Source of the DNA: Yersinia aleksiciae
GTDB taxonomy: Bacteria > Pseudomonadota > Gammaproteobacteria > Enterobacterales > Enterobacteriaceae
Direction: 5' to 3'
DNA: 64,000 bases
Assembly (NCBI RefSeq): GCF_001047675.1
Contig: NZ_CP011975.1
Location: 3,884,073-3,948,072, forward strand
Shown: positions 21,516 to 30,544 of the stretch, piece by piece
Numbering within the stretch: the stretch's first letter is position 1
Layout: every line of letters begins with the position of its first letter
Position numbers and translations under genes: made by a program
The notes under the pieces: model-generated
Database searches by the model: none
Told to the model about the DNA's origin: nothing
The model's input: the letters and a program-made list of their open reading frames with translations, nothing else

Positions 21516-23202
21516 GATTTACCGCGCTGATGTTGTTTGAAGAAATATCGCTAGAAGTTACATTGTTATTAGATGTCATATTATTAAGGGTAATGTCGTA
21601 GGGGAGGGTGATAAAGAACTGTGTAAAAACACCTGCTTCAGAGTCAAACTCAATATCGCCGCCAATGCTCTCTAGACTCTGGCGCACCAGACTCAAACCG
21701 ATGCCGTGTTCATTTCCTTTGGTGGAGAAGCCATTTTCAAAAATACGATCTTGCACTTCAGCTGATATGCCCGGTCCATCATCACTGACGACACAATGCA
21801 CTCGGCCATTTTGATAATGGAAGCTGACATTGATCTCTCGTTGGCTCTGGTTGCCAATGGCCTCCATGGCATTCTCAATCAAATTTCCTAGCACTGTGAT
21901 TAAGGTGGTGGTCACTTGTTCATTATCTGTATCCGGCAATAAGCTATCGTCGCTGATGGATAATGTGATACCTAAATCCCGTGCCCGGTTAATTTTCCCT
22001 AGCAGAAAGCCCGCAATGACCGGTGATTTTACTTTACGCAGCAGAGAGCCGATTTCTGCCTGATAATTATTCGATGTTTTAACGATATAATCTTCGAGTT
22101 GTTGATAATACTTCATGTGTAATAAGCCGAGAATCACATGGAGCTTATTCATAAACTCATGTGACTGCGCCCGCAAAGCATCCGCGTAATGCACCATGCC
22201 GGTCAGGCGTTGCATCAATTGGCTCACTTCAGTTTTATCGCGGAACGTAGCAATGGCGCCGATGACATTACCCTCCACCATCACTGGGACAGTGTTGGTC
22301 AGTAATATACTGCCATTAAAGTTTATCTCTTCATCACGGCGGGCGATGCCAGTTTCCAAAACCTGCTGCAAGTACAAACGCACCGGCCAATATTTACTGG
22401 CATTACTCAGGAGTAAATTCTCCATCGGTCCACTTTGCTTGAATAGGCGCTTGGCTTCATGGTTAACCACGGTAATACGAGAGTCCGCATCAACCGCAAT
22501 AACGCCCTCCTTAATTGATTGCAGCATAGCGTTCCGCTGCTCAAACAAATTAGATATTTCGTAAGGTTCGAAGCCCAACATAATTCGCTTAAGCGCTTTA
22601 ACCAAAAACCAGGTTCCCAGTGAACCAATCAGAGCACCAAATAAGATGGTCCATGGAATAGTCCAGCGAGTTTCACTCACTACTGAATCGATGTTGGTAA
22701 GGGAAATACCAATCGCCACTACGCCAATTTGTTTTCCCTGTGGCTCATAAACGGGAACAAAAATACGCAATGCTTGCTCCAGCACACCACGATTAACCGC
22801 GCTATTCTCTTTGCCCTGCAATGCGGGTAGCAGGTCATTGCCGATAAAATGCTGGCCGATCATTTCAGCGTTGGGATGTGAATAACGGATGCCTTTCATA
22901 TCGGTAATAACGATGAATAGTAGGTCATTGGCTTTCTGTACTTTCTGGGTATAAGCCTGAATCTTCTGTCCGGCCAGCGGGTCTGTTAAGCCGTTAATGA
23001 TCGTGGGTGAGAAAGATAAGGCTCGCGCAACGGCAACAGCTTTGTTTTGTAAACTCTCTTGTGCCATCTGGCTGAGCTGAATGAAGAAAAGCGTGTGCAC
23101 CACCAACAACACAGAGACAATCACCGCAGAAACCATCAAGGTAATTGAGGTGCTGAGCCGTAACGGTACTTTTTGCTTGCCTGCCGATGTTGCGTTGTTC
23201 AT
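21508..23202 (-). CDS. dcuS: DcuS-like C4-dicarboxylate sensor kinase
   Basis: Membrane histidine kinase, 564 residues from the ATG at 23202, which has CTGGAG at good spacing; a GTG at 23220 is possible but worse. TM1 at about 17-42, periplasmic PAS sensor, TM2 at about 183-205, cytoplasmic PAS, then the CitA-type H-box SHEFMNKLHVILGLLHMK with H348. NLIENAMEA, DDGPGI and GIGLSLV form the ATPase. The fumarate/citrate-binding residues of E. coli DcuS are kept: RYSH (R106, H109) and ALRIF (R146). The C-terminus has an Asn/Ser-rich extension of about 25 residues absent from E. coli. Confidence 0.93.
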   Translation of the reverse strand: MNNATSAGKQKVPLRLSTSITLMVSAVIVSVLLVVHTLFFIQLSQMAQESLQNKAVAVARALSFSPTIINGLTDPLAGQKIQAYTQKVQKANDLLFIVITDMKGIRYSHPNAEMIGQHFIGNDLLPALQGKENSAVNRGVLEQALRIFVPVYEPQGKQIGVVAIGISLTNIDSVVSETRWTIPWTILFGALIGSLGTWFLVKALKRIMLGFEPYEISNLFEQRNAMLQSIKEGVIAVDADSRITVVNHEAKRLFKQSGPMENLLLSNASKYWPVRLYLQQVLETGIARRDEEINFNGSILLTNTVPVMVEGNVIGAIATFRDKTEVSQLMQRLTGMVHYADALRAQSHEFMNKLHVILGLLHMKYYQQLEDYIVKTSNNYQAEIGSLLRKVKSPVIAGFLLGKINRARDLGITLSISDDSLLPDTDNEQVTTTLITVLGNLIENAMEAIGNQSQREINVSFHYQNGRVHCVVSDDGPGISAEVQDRIFENGFSTKGNEHGIGLSLVRQSLESIGGDIEFDSEAGVFTQFFITLPYDITLNNMTSNNNVTSSDISSNNISAVNHD

Positions 23203-24185
23203 GTCATGCTCCAGAGACACCGGCCTGCGTGATTCTCAGACGTCTAGATTGATGAAATGGGTATAGTACCAAAAGCAGTAAACCCAATGAGCGGGCTTAC
23301 AAAATTACCCTATAGTTTACGCTGTTTAGTTATTAGGATGCTAAGACTTGGGGTTACTTTAGCTACATAACGATTTATATAGTTATTCAAATTTTACCTT
23401 TCACACGCCGCCGCACCACGGCGCAAGGCGATACATCCAGACTCAGCCAGTTCAACAATGCTGATAGTCACGTTCGGCCACCTCTGTCAGTTTCTGTTAG
23501 TGACGTTCAATCGATACCATGACTGTTGCTTGTTAAGTTAGCCTGTTTACCGAGTATGGAATGGTAATTAATGTGATTATACGTGTTAGTAAAAATGTCT
23601 TTGTCATTTTTTAACGCTAATCAACTAATTTCGTTGGTAAATGATAAGATGAAAAGCATAAACTACAGATGTTAAATGATGTGATTTCATTCCCTACCCT
23701 GAGAAGGGAGAACAATTATCCGTATTAATTTTCCCCCTGTAACAGCATTAAATATCGCGGTTGGTGCTGTTTCATTTTTATTAATATTAGTCATTAACGG
23801 CAAACTTCATCCTTTTGTTGCGCTGTTATGTCAGATTATTGCTAACTGACATGGGAATCGGCTGTTTGTAATTAAATACATGGCTGCCAATTTCTTCGTC
23901 CCTTACCTTTAATGTTATGATTCTAAAATAGTCATGATGTTTTTTCCTCATCTCAATCACAATCAAATTATTGAAAACAAGTGATATACAGCTTTCTTAA
24001 CCTAGGATATCTTACTCTAAGAATTTCATGATTAATTGATAAAACCAAGGGTAGAAGAAGCTTAAATCGATTATTACCATTCCTTCTAAGTTCAAACGAA
24101 GGACGTATTTTCGCCGTTTAAAATAAGCTAAATAGATAAAAGAAAGACAGAATAATAAACAGAAGTTAAACGAGAGATAACCAAT
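23203..24185. other. long intergenic between dcuS and glsA
   Basis: 983 bp. It holds the divergent promoters for dcuSR and glsA, a GntP-like remnant (23715-23849) and a GC-richer patch at 23400-23510 with no intact reading frame. The 180 bp before glsA is AT-rich and contains short inverted repeats (CCTTC/GAAGG), perhaps a structured leader. No tRNA or known RNA was recognised. Confidence 0.45.
23715..23849 (+). pseudogene. N-terminal fragment resembling a GntP-family permease
   Basis: An open stretch after GGGAG at 23706-23710 encodes IRINFPPVTALNIAVG, then a hydrophobic segment, then NGKLHPFVALL and a stop. The pattern hydrophobic helix plus KLHPFVALL is typical of the first segment of gluconate/D-serine (GntP) permeases. 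There is no ATG and the rest of the gene is absent, so this would be a deletion remnant. Short, hence uncertain. Confidence 0.4.
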
Positions 24186-25193
24186 ATGCCTACAGATGAT
24201 AGCAAGAATGGAATTATCGACTACGTATCCACCGGACATCTGCCGGATCCAGACACAGTAGTTAAACTGGTGCAAGAAGCCCATCAACGTTTTGGCACAG
24301 ATACAGAAGGTGTGGTTTCAACAGTTTACCCCGCATTGGAGCGTATTCCACCGAATCTCTTTGGTGTATGCATGGTCGGCACTAACGGTAAAGTGCATTC
24401 AGCCGGTGATGTAGACTATGAATTTACCATAATGAGCGTCTCTAAACCCTTTGTTTTTGCGTTGGTTTGTCAGGCTATTGGGGCAAAAGTGGCCCGCGAA
24501 AAATTGGGTGTTAATAGTACGGGGATGGCATTTAACTCTGTCACTGCGATTGAACGCGCACCCGATGGACGCACAAACCCAATGGTGAACTCCGGTGCAA
24601 TTGCTACCACTAGCTTAGTGCCGGGGGCAACCAGTGATGAGCAGTGGAAATTCATTTATGACGGTTTATGCCGCTTCGCTGGGCGCGAACTGACACTGAA
24701 TGAAGAAGTGTATCAATCAGCCTGTGAAACCAATTTCCGCAATCGTGGCATCGCCAACGTACTTCAAGGCTATGGGCGTCTGGGCTGTGATCCGCTGATT
24801 GCCACCGACTTATATACCCGCCAATGTTCACTGAATGTCAGTGCACGAGATCTCGCCGTGATGGGCGCAACACTGGCTGATGGCGGTGTGAACCCACTGA
24901 CCCGTGAGCGAGTGGTGGACAACGATGTGTGTCATTACGCATTAGCCGTAATGGTAACAGCAGGGCTGTACGAAACCTCAGGTGACTGGTTGTATGACAT
25001 CGGTCTACCCGGTAAAAGCGGTATCGGTGGCGGAATTGTGACAGTGTCACCTGGTAAGGGTGGCTTGGGGACCTTCGCACCGTTACTGGATGCTGCCGGT
25101 AACAGTGTCAAAGGACAATTAGCTGCCCGATTCTTATCACGTCGTCTTGGGATGGACATGTTTGTTTCTGAGCCTTACACCGAAAAGGGTTGA
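24186..25193 (+). CDS. glsA: glutaminase
   Basis: Hydrolyses L-glutamine to glutamate and ammonia in the cytoplasm (serine-dependent glutaminase family). 335 residues, about 25 longer than the E. coli enzymes, the extra lying at both ends. Catalytic S84-x-x-K87 in IMSVSKPF. Other family blocks: NPMVNSGAI, GYGRLGCDP, LPGKSGIGGGI and the Tyr-rich ETSGDWLYD. ATG at 24186 after GAGATAACC. The next gene, an MFS exporter, starts 110 bp later on the same strand without a clear terminator, so a two-gene operon is likely. Known glutaminases of this type aid acid resistance through ammonia release. Confidence 0.93.
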   Translation: MPTDDSKNGIIDYVSTGHLPDPDTVVKLVQEAHQRFGTDTEGVVSTVYPALERIPPNLFGVCMVGTNGKVHSAGDVDYEFTIMSVSKPFVFALVCQAIGAKVAREKLGVNSTGMAFNSVTAIERAPDGRTNPMVNSGAIATTSLVPGATSDEQWKFIYDGLCRFAGRELTLNEEVYQSACETNFRNRGIANVLQGYGRLGCDPLIATDLYTRQCSLNVSARDLAVMGATLADGGVNPLTRERVVDNDVCHYALAVMVTAGLYETSGDWLYDIGLPGKSGIGGGIVTVSPGKGGLGTFAPLLDAAGNSVKGQLAARFLSRRLGMDMFVSEPYTEKG

Positions 25194-25303
25194 GCCTCGA
25201 CAAGTGGGCATTGCTCTGAAAATCGATCGTTTCAAAAACTAAGTGACTGCAAAACACATGGTTTTGAAAACAAGAATAACATGTCAAAAGGATAGAGAAA
25301 TTT

Positions 25304-26944
25304 ATGGCGAATCAATCAACTCTCCGCGCAGGCGTGGAAGTTAAAGAGTCCTGGGTGCCGATGATAACCATCGCATTGGCCCAGATTTTAATGTCATTCA
25401 ACGTTGCCTCCCTGCCAGTAGCCTTAGGTGGGATGGTAAAAAGTTTTAATGTGCCACCGACCACGATTGCGACTGCGATCGTGATGTACTCACTGTCCGT
25501 TGCCGGTTTCGTTATGCTGGGTGCCAAACTCAACCAACGTTTTGGGCCACTGGTGGTGTTCCGCAGCACAGTTCTGCTGTTTGGTATTGCACAGGTCATG
25601 ATGACATTCAGCCCGAATGTTACCGTGATGATCAGCGCGCAGGCACTAAGTGGCCTGGCAGGTGCAGCCTTGGTACCCGCATTGGTAGCGCTGATTGCTG
25701 AAAACTACCGTGGTACGCAACAGGCTACTGCGCTCGGTGCTTTGGGTTCTGCCCGTGCCGGTGCTGGTGTCGCGGCATTTCTGATCGGAGGTATTCTCGG
25801 GACTTATATCGGCTGGCGTCCAGCGTTCGGTATTTTGATTGTGCTATCGGCAGTCATCTTTGTACTGAGCTTCCGTCTGAAAGCAGATAAAGGCCGTCCA
25901 GAAGTGGGCATCGATATCATCGGTGTGATTCTCGCCGCTTCGGCCATTATTTTGCTGTCATTTGGCTTCAATAACCTGAACCGCTGGGGCTTCGGCTTAG
26001 TGCGTGACGGTGCGCCATTTGATCTACTGGGCTTTTCACCTGCACCATTCATGATTGTACTGGGTATCGTGTTGGGTCAGGCGTTTGTGGTCTGGACACG
26101 TCGCCGCCAGGAACAAGGTAAGACGCCGTTACTGGCACTGGAAGTGATTACCTCATCCACTGAGAAAGCCGCCGTGTTTGCCATGTTCGCCGTGGTAGCA
26201 CTGGAAGCGATGCTGAACTTCTCTGTTCCGCTGTATATCCAGATTGTGCAGGGCAGTACCCCAATGGCAACGGCGATCGCCATGATGCCGTTTAACTTGT
26301 CTGTGTTCTTCTCTGCGATGCTGATTGTCCGTTTCTACAAGAAACTGACGCCACGTAAAATCGGCCGTTATGGCTTTATCATTTGTACCATCGCCCTGTT
26401 GTGGCTGGCATTTGTGGTACGCAATAACTGGAGTGAGTTCGCGGTACTGTTCGGTCTGGTAGTCTTCGGCCTTGCTCAGGGCGCACTGGTGACCTTGCTG
26501 TTCAACGTATTGGTCAGCGCGTCACCAAAAGAACTGGCAGGCGATGTGGGTTCACTGCGTGGCACCACCAATAACCTGGCAAATGCCATCGGTACGGCGG
26601 TCGCTGGTGCTTTGCTCGTGGGCTTGTTAAGTGCCAATGTGATGCGTGGCGTGGCTGAAACGCCAATTCTGACGCCAGAGATTCAGGCTCAGGTCAATAT
26701 GGATAGCATCAACTTTGTCAGTAATGACCGCCTACAAGGTGTGTTGGCGCAGACGACTGCGACTCCTGAACAGGTTGCGGAAGCGGTGCGAGTCAACGAA
26801 GAAGCACGTTTACGTGCGCTGAAATTTGGCTTGCTGATCATGGCGCTGTTATCACTGCTGGCCATTTTCCCTGCCGGTCGCTTACCTGACTATCTGCCGG
26901 GTGAATTGCCTGCGGATAATCTGGACCCAAAAGCCAGTAAATAA
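25304..26944 (+). CDS. MFS exporter, DHA2-like, 14 segments
   Basis: 546-residue inner-membrane protein, long enough for 14 segments. Motif A variant GAKLNQRFGPLVV follows TM2, and a glycine-rich antiporter-type segment GSARAGAGVAAFLIGG lies in TM5, pointing to proton-coupled export. An extended loop of about 60 residues (MRGVAETPILTPEIQAQ...) precedes the last segment. The C-terminus is a short acidic tail. Strong ribosome binding AAAGGATAGAG before the ATG. Pairing with glutaminase suggests export of a glutamine-derived product, but drug efflux is the default for the family; substrate unknown. Confidence 0.8.
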   Translation: MANQSTLRAGVEVKESWVPMITIALAQILMSFNVASLPVALGGMVKSFNVPPTTIATAIVMYSLSVAGFVMLGAKLNQRFGPLVVFRSTVLLFGIAQVMMTFSPNVTVMISAQALSGLAGAALVPALVALIAENYRGTQQATALGALGSARAGAGVAAFLIGGILGTYIGWRPAFGILIVLSAVIFVLSFRLKADKGRPEVGIDIIGVILAASAIILLSFGFNNLNRWGFGLVRDGAPFDLLGFSPAPFMIVLGIVLGQAFVVWTRRRQEQGKTPLLALEVITSSTEKAAVFAMFAVVALEAMLNFSVPLYIQIVQGSTPMATAIAMMPFNLSVFFSAMLIVRFYKKLTPRKIGRYGFIICTIALLWLAFVVRNNWSEFAVLFGLVVFGLAQGALVTLLFNVLVSASPKELAGDVGSLRGTTNNLANAIGTAVAGALLVGLLSANVMRGVAETPILTPEIQAQVNMDSINFVSNDRLQGVLAQTTATPEQVAEAVRVNEEARLRALKFGLLIMALLSLLAIFPAGRLPDYLPGELPADNLDPKASK

Positions 26945-26972
26945 GCGACGATACTGCTAGAAAAAGTAGCCT

Positions 26973-27015
26973 AAAAAAGACTGACAGTGTGCGATGAACA
27001 TTGCCGCTGTCAGTC
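26973..27015 (-). terminator. terminator between MFS exporter and convergent hypothetical gene
   Basis: GACTGACAG/CTGTCAGTC stem (26979-27015) with a 19-base loop. On the minus strand it is followed by TTTTTT, serving the 178-residue gene; on the plus strand by CTCCTCTCT, weak. Confidence 0.65.
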
Positions 27016-27044
27016 TCCTCTCTAGTCAGAACGTTATCTCACAG

Positions 27045-27581
27045 CTAATCACCCGCGTTCTGTAACCTCACCACGGTAATCGCCGAAAACTGCAAATGAT
27101 GCATAAATTCGCGCAGAATCAGGAGACGAGCGGCAAACTCATTATCTGCCGGAATCCCTTCGGAGGCCGCAGGTCTGCCCATCATCACGGCGGCTAATCT
27201 ATCAAACATTCGCTCCACTGACTCCAGTGACATCAGGGTTTCAGCCTGCAAAGGCAAACCAGCCAACTGGGCAATCTCCGCGATATGACGGTCAGTGGTA
27301 AAGAGTTGCGAAGATCTATTCACCGCAGGACTGATACGGATAACTTCATCTTCAACCACCATAATGGCGGTTTCCATCTCATCTGGGGTCGGCGGATTGT
27401 GTCGGAAATAGGCCCGAGCAGTGTTGATTGCGCCGACAGTGAGCGGCTGCGCGATCACGGCGTTATCGGCATCAGATGTTGTTATCGTGGTAGATCCATC
27501 ACCAATATGTAATAGCGTTATCAGCCTGTTATCGCTGAGGGTGGCACGGATAGCGTCATAATCGGTCTGAATGGCATTCAT
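27045..27581 (-). CDS. conserved-looking hypothetical protein, 178 aa
   Basis: No recognised family. Soluble, acidic (many Asp/Glu, few Lys), no signal peptide or membrane segment. Features seen: HNPPTPDEMETAIMVVEDEVIR in the middle and an alpha-helical C-terminal half with ESVERMFDRLAAVMMGRP and LREFMHHLQFSAI. Codon use and GC match the neighbours and the frame is long and clean, so it is real. It starts 25 bp downstream of the LacI-type regulator on the same strand and probably shares its transcript. A role linked to beta-glucoside use is possible only by position. Confidence 0.7.
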   Translation of the reverse strand: MNAIQTDYDAIRATLSDNRLITLLHIGDGSTTITTSDADNAVIAQPLTVGAINTARAYFRHNPPTPDEMETAIMVVEDEVIRISPAVNRSSQLFTTDRHIAEIAQLAGLPLQAETLMSLESVERMFDRLAAVMMGRPAASEGIPADNEFAARLLILREFMHHLQFSAITVVRLQNAGD

Positions 27582-27606
27582 TATCGAATCACCTAAATAG
27601 GTATTT

Positions 27607-28554
27607 TCACTCGGTTAAACCGTGCGGAACCACAAGATTGCCTCGGAAGACTTGTGGGTTTACATGCTTACCCGCGCGGGCATCAATTAAGTCGACAACT
27701 TTTCTGGCCAGTGTTTCCAACGAATACTCGATGGCGGGTACTGCTGGGACACCCGGTAATTGCACGGAACCGTCCAGGCTGAAAACCATCACTTTATCTG
27801 GCACGCTGCGTTTGAAGAGATGCAGCAGCGCAATCGCTTTTTGGGCTTCAATCTCATCCATCACCAGCAGAGCATTAAACTGCACGCCATTGTTTAACAG
27901 TGTCTGTAACGCCTCGGAAGAGGAGAGAACATTGCCCATCACCAGACTGCGATTATAGGGGATCAGATAATTTTCTAGCGCCCGCTGATAACCCAGTAGT
28001 GTCTGCTCTGCCACCGTGCCCGAAGCATGGTTTAACAGCGCGATATGCCGACGGCCCTGACTGACCAGATAGTGGCAGGCGGTTTCTGCCGCAAATGAGT
28101 GATCGAATAAAATACTGTTAGGGGTCGAGGATTCAAGGCAATCGATCATGATGGTTTTTTCATCGGGGGGCGGCAGCGGGAAGCGTGCGCCGATGATGAT
28201 AATGGCATCGCACAGACCATTGGCAAGCTCGGTGACGGCGTTAGCGACCCCGACACTGTTGTCAGCAAAGCGCAGTAATAAGTGCTTTTGATGCTGACTA
28301 AACTGTTTTTCCAAGGCAAACAGATAACTGGTTGTTTGCTGAATATGTTCAGTGGCACAAATCACTCCGACACAGCCCGTTGACTGCGCGGTCAGAAATT
28401 GCGCGATCACATTCGGCTTATAGTTAAGTGTTTCGACCGCTTTCATTACTGCCTGACGGCTCTCTTCCTTGACTCCGCGTGACCCGCTCAACACCCGAGA
28501 CACAGTGGCTTTAGATACGTTGGCTAACCGCGATACATCATTAATAGTCGACAT
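27607..28554 (-). CDS. LacI-family repressor of the beta-glucoside operon
   Basis: 315 residues. N-terminal HTH and hinge INDVSRLANVSKATVSRVLSGS...LNYKPNVIAQFL, then a periplasmic-binding-like effector domain (CVGVICATEHI, LLNHASGT, GYQRALENY). AscG/CelR-like by context. Divergent from the PTS operon across 304 bp that holds palindromes typical of LacI operators, so it is very likely the local repressor and autoregulator. The inducer is probably a phosphorylated or free beta-glucoside. Confidence 0.88.
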   Translation of the reverse strand: MSTINDVSRLANVSKATVSRVLSGSRGVKEESRQAVMKAVETLNYKPNVIAQFLTAQSTGCVGVICATEHIQQTTSYLFALEKQFSQHQKHLLLRFADNSVGVANAVTELANGLCDAIIIIGARFPLPPPDEKTIMIDCLESSTPNSILFDHSFAAETACHYLVSQGRRHIALLNHASGTVAEQTLLGYQRALENYLIPYNRSLVMGNVLSSSEALQTLLNNGVQFNALLVMDEIEAQKAIALLHLFKRSVPDKVMVFSLDGSVQLPGVPAVPAIEYSLETLARKVVDLIDARAGKHVNPQVFRGNLVVPHGLTE

Positions 28555-28670
28555 AACTTCACTCCACTTTATCTGATCAAAGGCCAGAGGGCCTTATCAG
28601 TTCCCTTTATCCTTGGTTCCCATCCAACGCCACTCATTCTATACCCTGATCGCCATTACGGAAACCGTTG

Positions 28671-28691
28671 TTACCGGAAAGTATCCGGTAA
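28671..28691. promoter_or_regulatory. inverted repeat, candidate operator (regulator side)
   Basis: TTACCGGA-N5-TCCGGTAA, perfect 8 bp arms, 117 bp ahead of the repressor start. Just to its left lies GGAAACCGTTGTTACC, which shares the GGAAACC half with the operator at 28791. Confidence 0.5.
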
Positions 28692-28715
28692 AACCTTAAT
28701 TCCTGCTTAGCTTTT

Positions 28716-28731
28716 TGTGACGTCATTCACA
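28716..28731. promoter_or_regulatory. CRP binding site of the PTS operon
   Basis: TGTGA-CGTCAT-TCACA is a perfect-core CRP site. A -10-like TAAATA at 28752-28757 would place it near -41, a class II position for the PTS operon. Confidence 0.75.
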
Positions 28732-28790
28732 ACTGCATATCTTTCAGTAAGTAAATATTTGAGCGCGCTCTCATATCTCTCTTGTTCGGA

Positions 28791-28806
28791 TGGAAACCGG
28801 TTTCCA
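28791..28806. promoter_or_regulatory. candidate LacI-type operator, PTS operon side
   Basis: TGGAAACCGGTTTCCA is a perfect 16 bp palindrome with central CG, the classic LacI/GalR-family form, about 25 bp after the predicted start of transcription and 53 bp before the IIB gene. Confidence 0.7.
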
Positions 28807-28858
28807 ATTTGTTTCCAATGAGGCTCAATATGACAAGATAACAATGAGGCTATAAGTA

Positions 28859-29173
28859 ATGAAAAAAATAATGTTGTGCTGCTCAGCGGGGATGTCCACG
28901 AGTATGCTGGTGAAAAAAATGCTGGCTGAAGCGGCAACACGTGGACTTGACGTTCAGATTGATGCTTTTGGTGCCAGCGAGTTCAACGAGCAATTCAGCC
29001 GCTATCAGGTGGTGCTGTTAGGGCCGCAGGTGAAATACATGCAACGGGATTTGGCAGCGATAGCTGAGCCTTTGGGTATTCCGGTGATGACCATCGACAT
29101 GATGGATTACGGTATGCAACGCGGTGATAAGGTGCTCGACTTCGCCTTATCTCTTATTAATGCAGTGAAATAA
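28859..29173 (+). CDS. PTS cellobiose/beta-glucoside enzyme IIB
   Basis: Lactose/cellobiose-family IIB, 104 residues, cytoplasmic phosphocarrier. The phosphorylated cysteine is C8 in LCCSAGMSTSMLV, the family signature. It passes phosphate from IIA (last enzyme gene of the operon) to the sugar at IIC. First gene of the operon, 12 bp before IIC. ATG after ATAAGTA; ribosome binding site weak. Confidence 0.92.
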   Translation: MKKIMLCCSAGMSTSMLVKKMLAEAATRGLDVQIDAFGASEFNEQFSRYQVVLLGPQVKYMQRDLAAIAEPLGIPVMTIDMMDYGMQRGDKVLDFALSLINAVK

Positions 29174-29185
29174 AAGGTATCTGCA

Positions 29186-30511
29186 ATGAGTTCTCTTTAC
29201 CAAACAATGGTTGGGATGATAGAGCAAACCATCACGCCGCTGGCCGGGCGGTTAGGGCAACAAAAGTACATTATCGCGATCCGCGACGGTTTTACCTCGG
29301 CACTGCCGTTTATGATCATCGGCTCGTTTATGCTGGTCTTTATCTTCCCGCCATTTTCTGCCGATACCACCTGGGGTTTTGCTCGTGCATGGCTGAACTT
29401 TTCCAGCACCTATCGCAACCAACTGATGTTGCCTTTCAATCTCAGCATGGGGGTCATGACCTTCTTTATCTCGGTTGGGATTGGCGCAAGTCTTGGGCGA
29501 CAATATAAGCTCGACCCGATCATGACTGGTCTGCTGGCATTGATGTCATTCTTGCTGGTGGCGGCTCCTTATACCGACGGTCATATCTCAACCCAATACT
29601 TCTCTGGCCAAGGGATTTTTACCGCCATCATTACTGCGGTTTATTCCACTGAACTGTATGCGTTTTTAAAGCGCCACAATATTACTATTCGTCTCCCCAA
29701 AGAGGTACCGACTGGCGTTGCGCGCTCCTTTGAAATTCTGATCCCCGTAGTGGCGGTGGTCGCGACTCTGCACCCGCTGAACTTATTTATCGAGTCATCC
29801 ACCGGAATGATTATCCCTGAAGCTATCATGCATCTGTTGGCACCTCTGGTTTCAGCTTCAGATTCGCTACCTGCTATTTTGCTGTCGGTATTACTCTGCC
29901 AAATTTTGTGGTTTGCGGGTATTCATGGTGCGCTGATTGTCACCGGTATCATGAACCCATTCTGGATGACCAACTTGGCTCTGAATCAGGCGGCATTAGC
30001 GGCGGGTGCACCTCTGCCACACATCTACCTGCAAGGTTTTTGGGATCACTATTTGCTGATTGGTGGCGTGGGCTCTACGTTACCGCTTGCCTTCCTGTTA
30101 CTGCGCAGCAAAGCCATTCATTTGCGGACTATTGGCAAGATGGGGATTGTGCCGAGCTTCTTTAATATCAACGAGCCGATTCTATTCGGCGCGCCAATCA
30201 TCATGAATCCGGTGTTCTTCCTGCCCTTTATCTTTGTTCCGATGATCAATGCCACATTGGCTTATATCGCCACCAAGTTGGGCTGGATCGCACAAGTTGT
30301 GTCATTAACACCATGGACTACACCTGCACCTATTGGTGCCTCATGGGCGGCAAACTGGGCCTTTAGTCCGGTAGTGATGTGCTTGTTATGTATGGTGTTC
30401 TCTGCGGTGATGTACTACCCATTCCTCAAAGCTTATGAGCGCAGTCTGCTGAAAGCTGACGAAGAGAAAGAGCAACAACAGAGCTTTGCGGAAGCCGCTG
30501 AGACGCGCTAA
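29186..30511 (+). CDS. PTS cellobiose/beta-glucoside enzyme IIC
   Basis: Membrane permease component, 441 residues, about 10 segments, ChbC/CelB-like. Family features: GQQKYIIAIRDGFTSALPFMIIGS at the N-terminus, FNINEPILFGAPIIMNP (the NEP sugar-binding loop) and PWTTPAPIGA. The C-terminal tail is Glu/Gln-rich. It imports and, with IIB, phosphorylates a beta-linked disaccharide or aryl-glucoside. 33 bp gap to the hydrolase. Confidence 0.93.
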   Translation: MSSLYQTMVGMIEQTITPLAGRLGQQKYIIAIRDGFTSALPFMIIGSFMLVFIFPPFSADTTWGFARAWLNFSSTYRNQLMLPFNLSMGVMTFFISVGIGASLGRQYKLDPIMTGLLALMSFLLVAAPYTDGHISTQYFSGQGIFTAIITAVYSTELYAFLKRHNITIRLPKEVPTGVARSFEILIPVVAVVATLHPLNLFIESSTGMIIPEAIMHLLAPLVSASDSLPAILLSVLLCQILWFAGIHGALIVTGIMNPFWMTNLALNQAALAAGAPLPHIYLQGFWDHYLLIGGVGSTLPLAFLLLRSKAIHLRTIGKMGIVPSFFNINEPILFGAPIIMNPVFFLPFIFVPMINATLAYIATKLGWIAQVVSLTPWTTPAPIGASWAANWAFSPVVMCLLCMVFSAVMYYPFLKAYERSLLKADEEKEQQQSFAEAAETR

Positions 30512-30544
30512 CCCCGGATTAAATTAATTTCTACGGAGAGTACG

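Noticed and set aside
23400..23510. GC-richer patch that might be a gene fragment
   Set aside because: All frames are short and none resembles a known family strongly enough.
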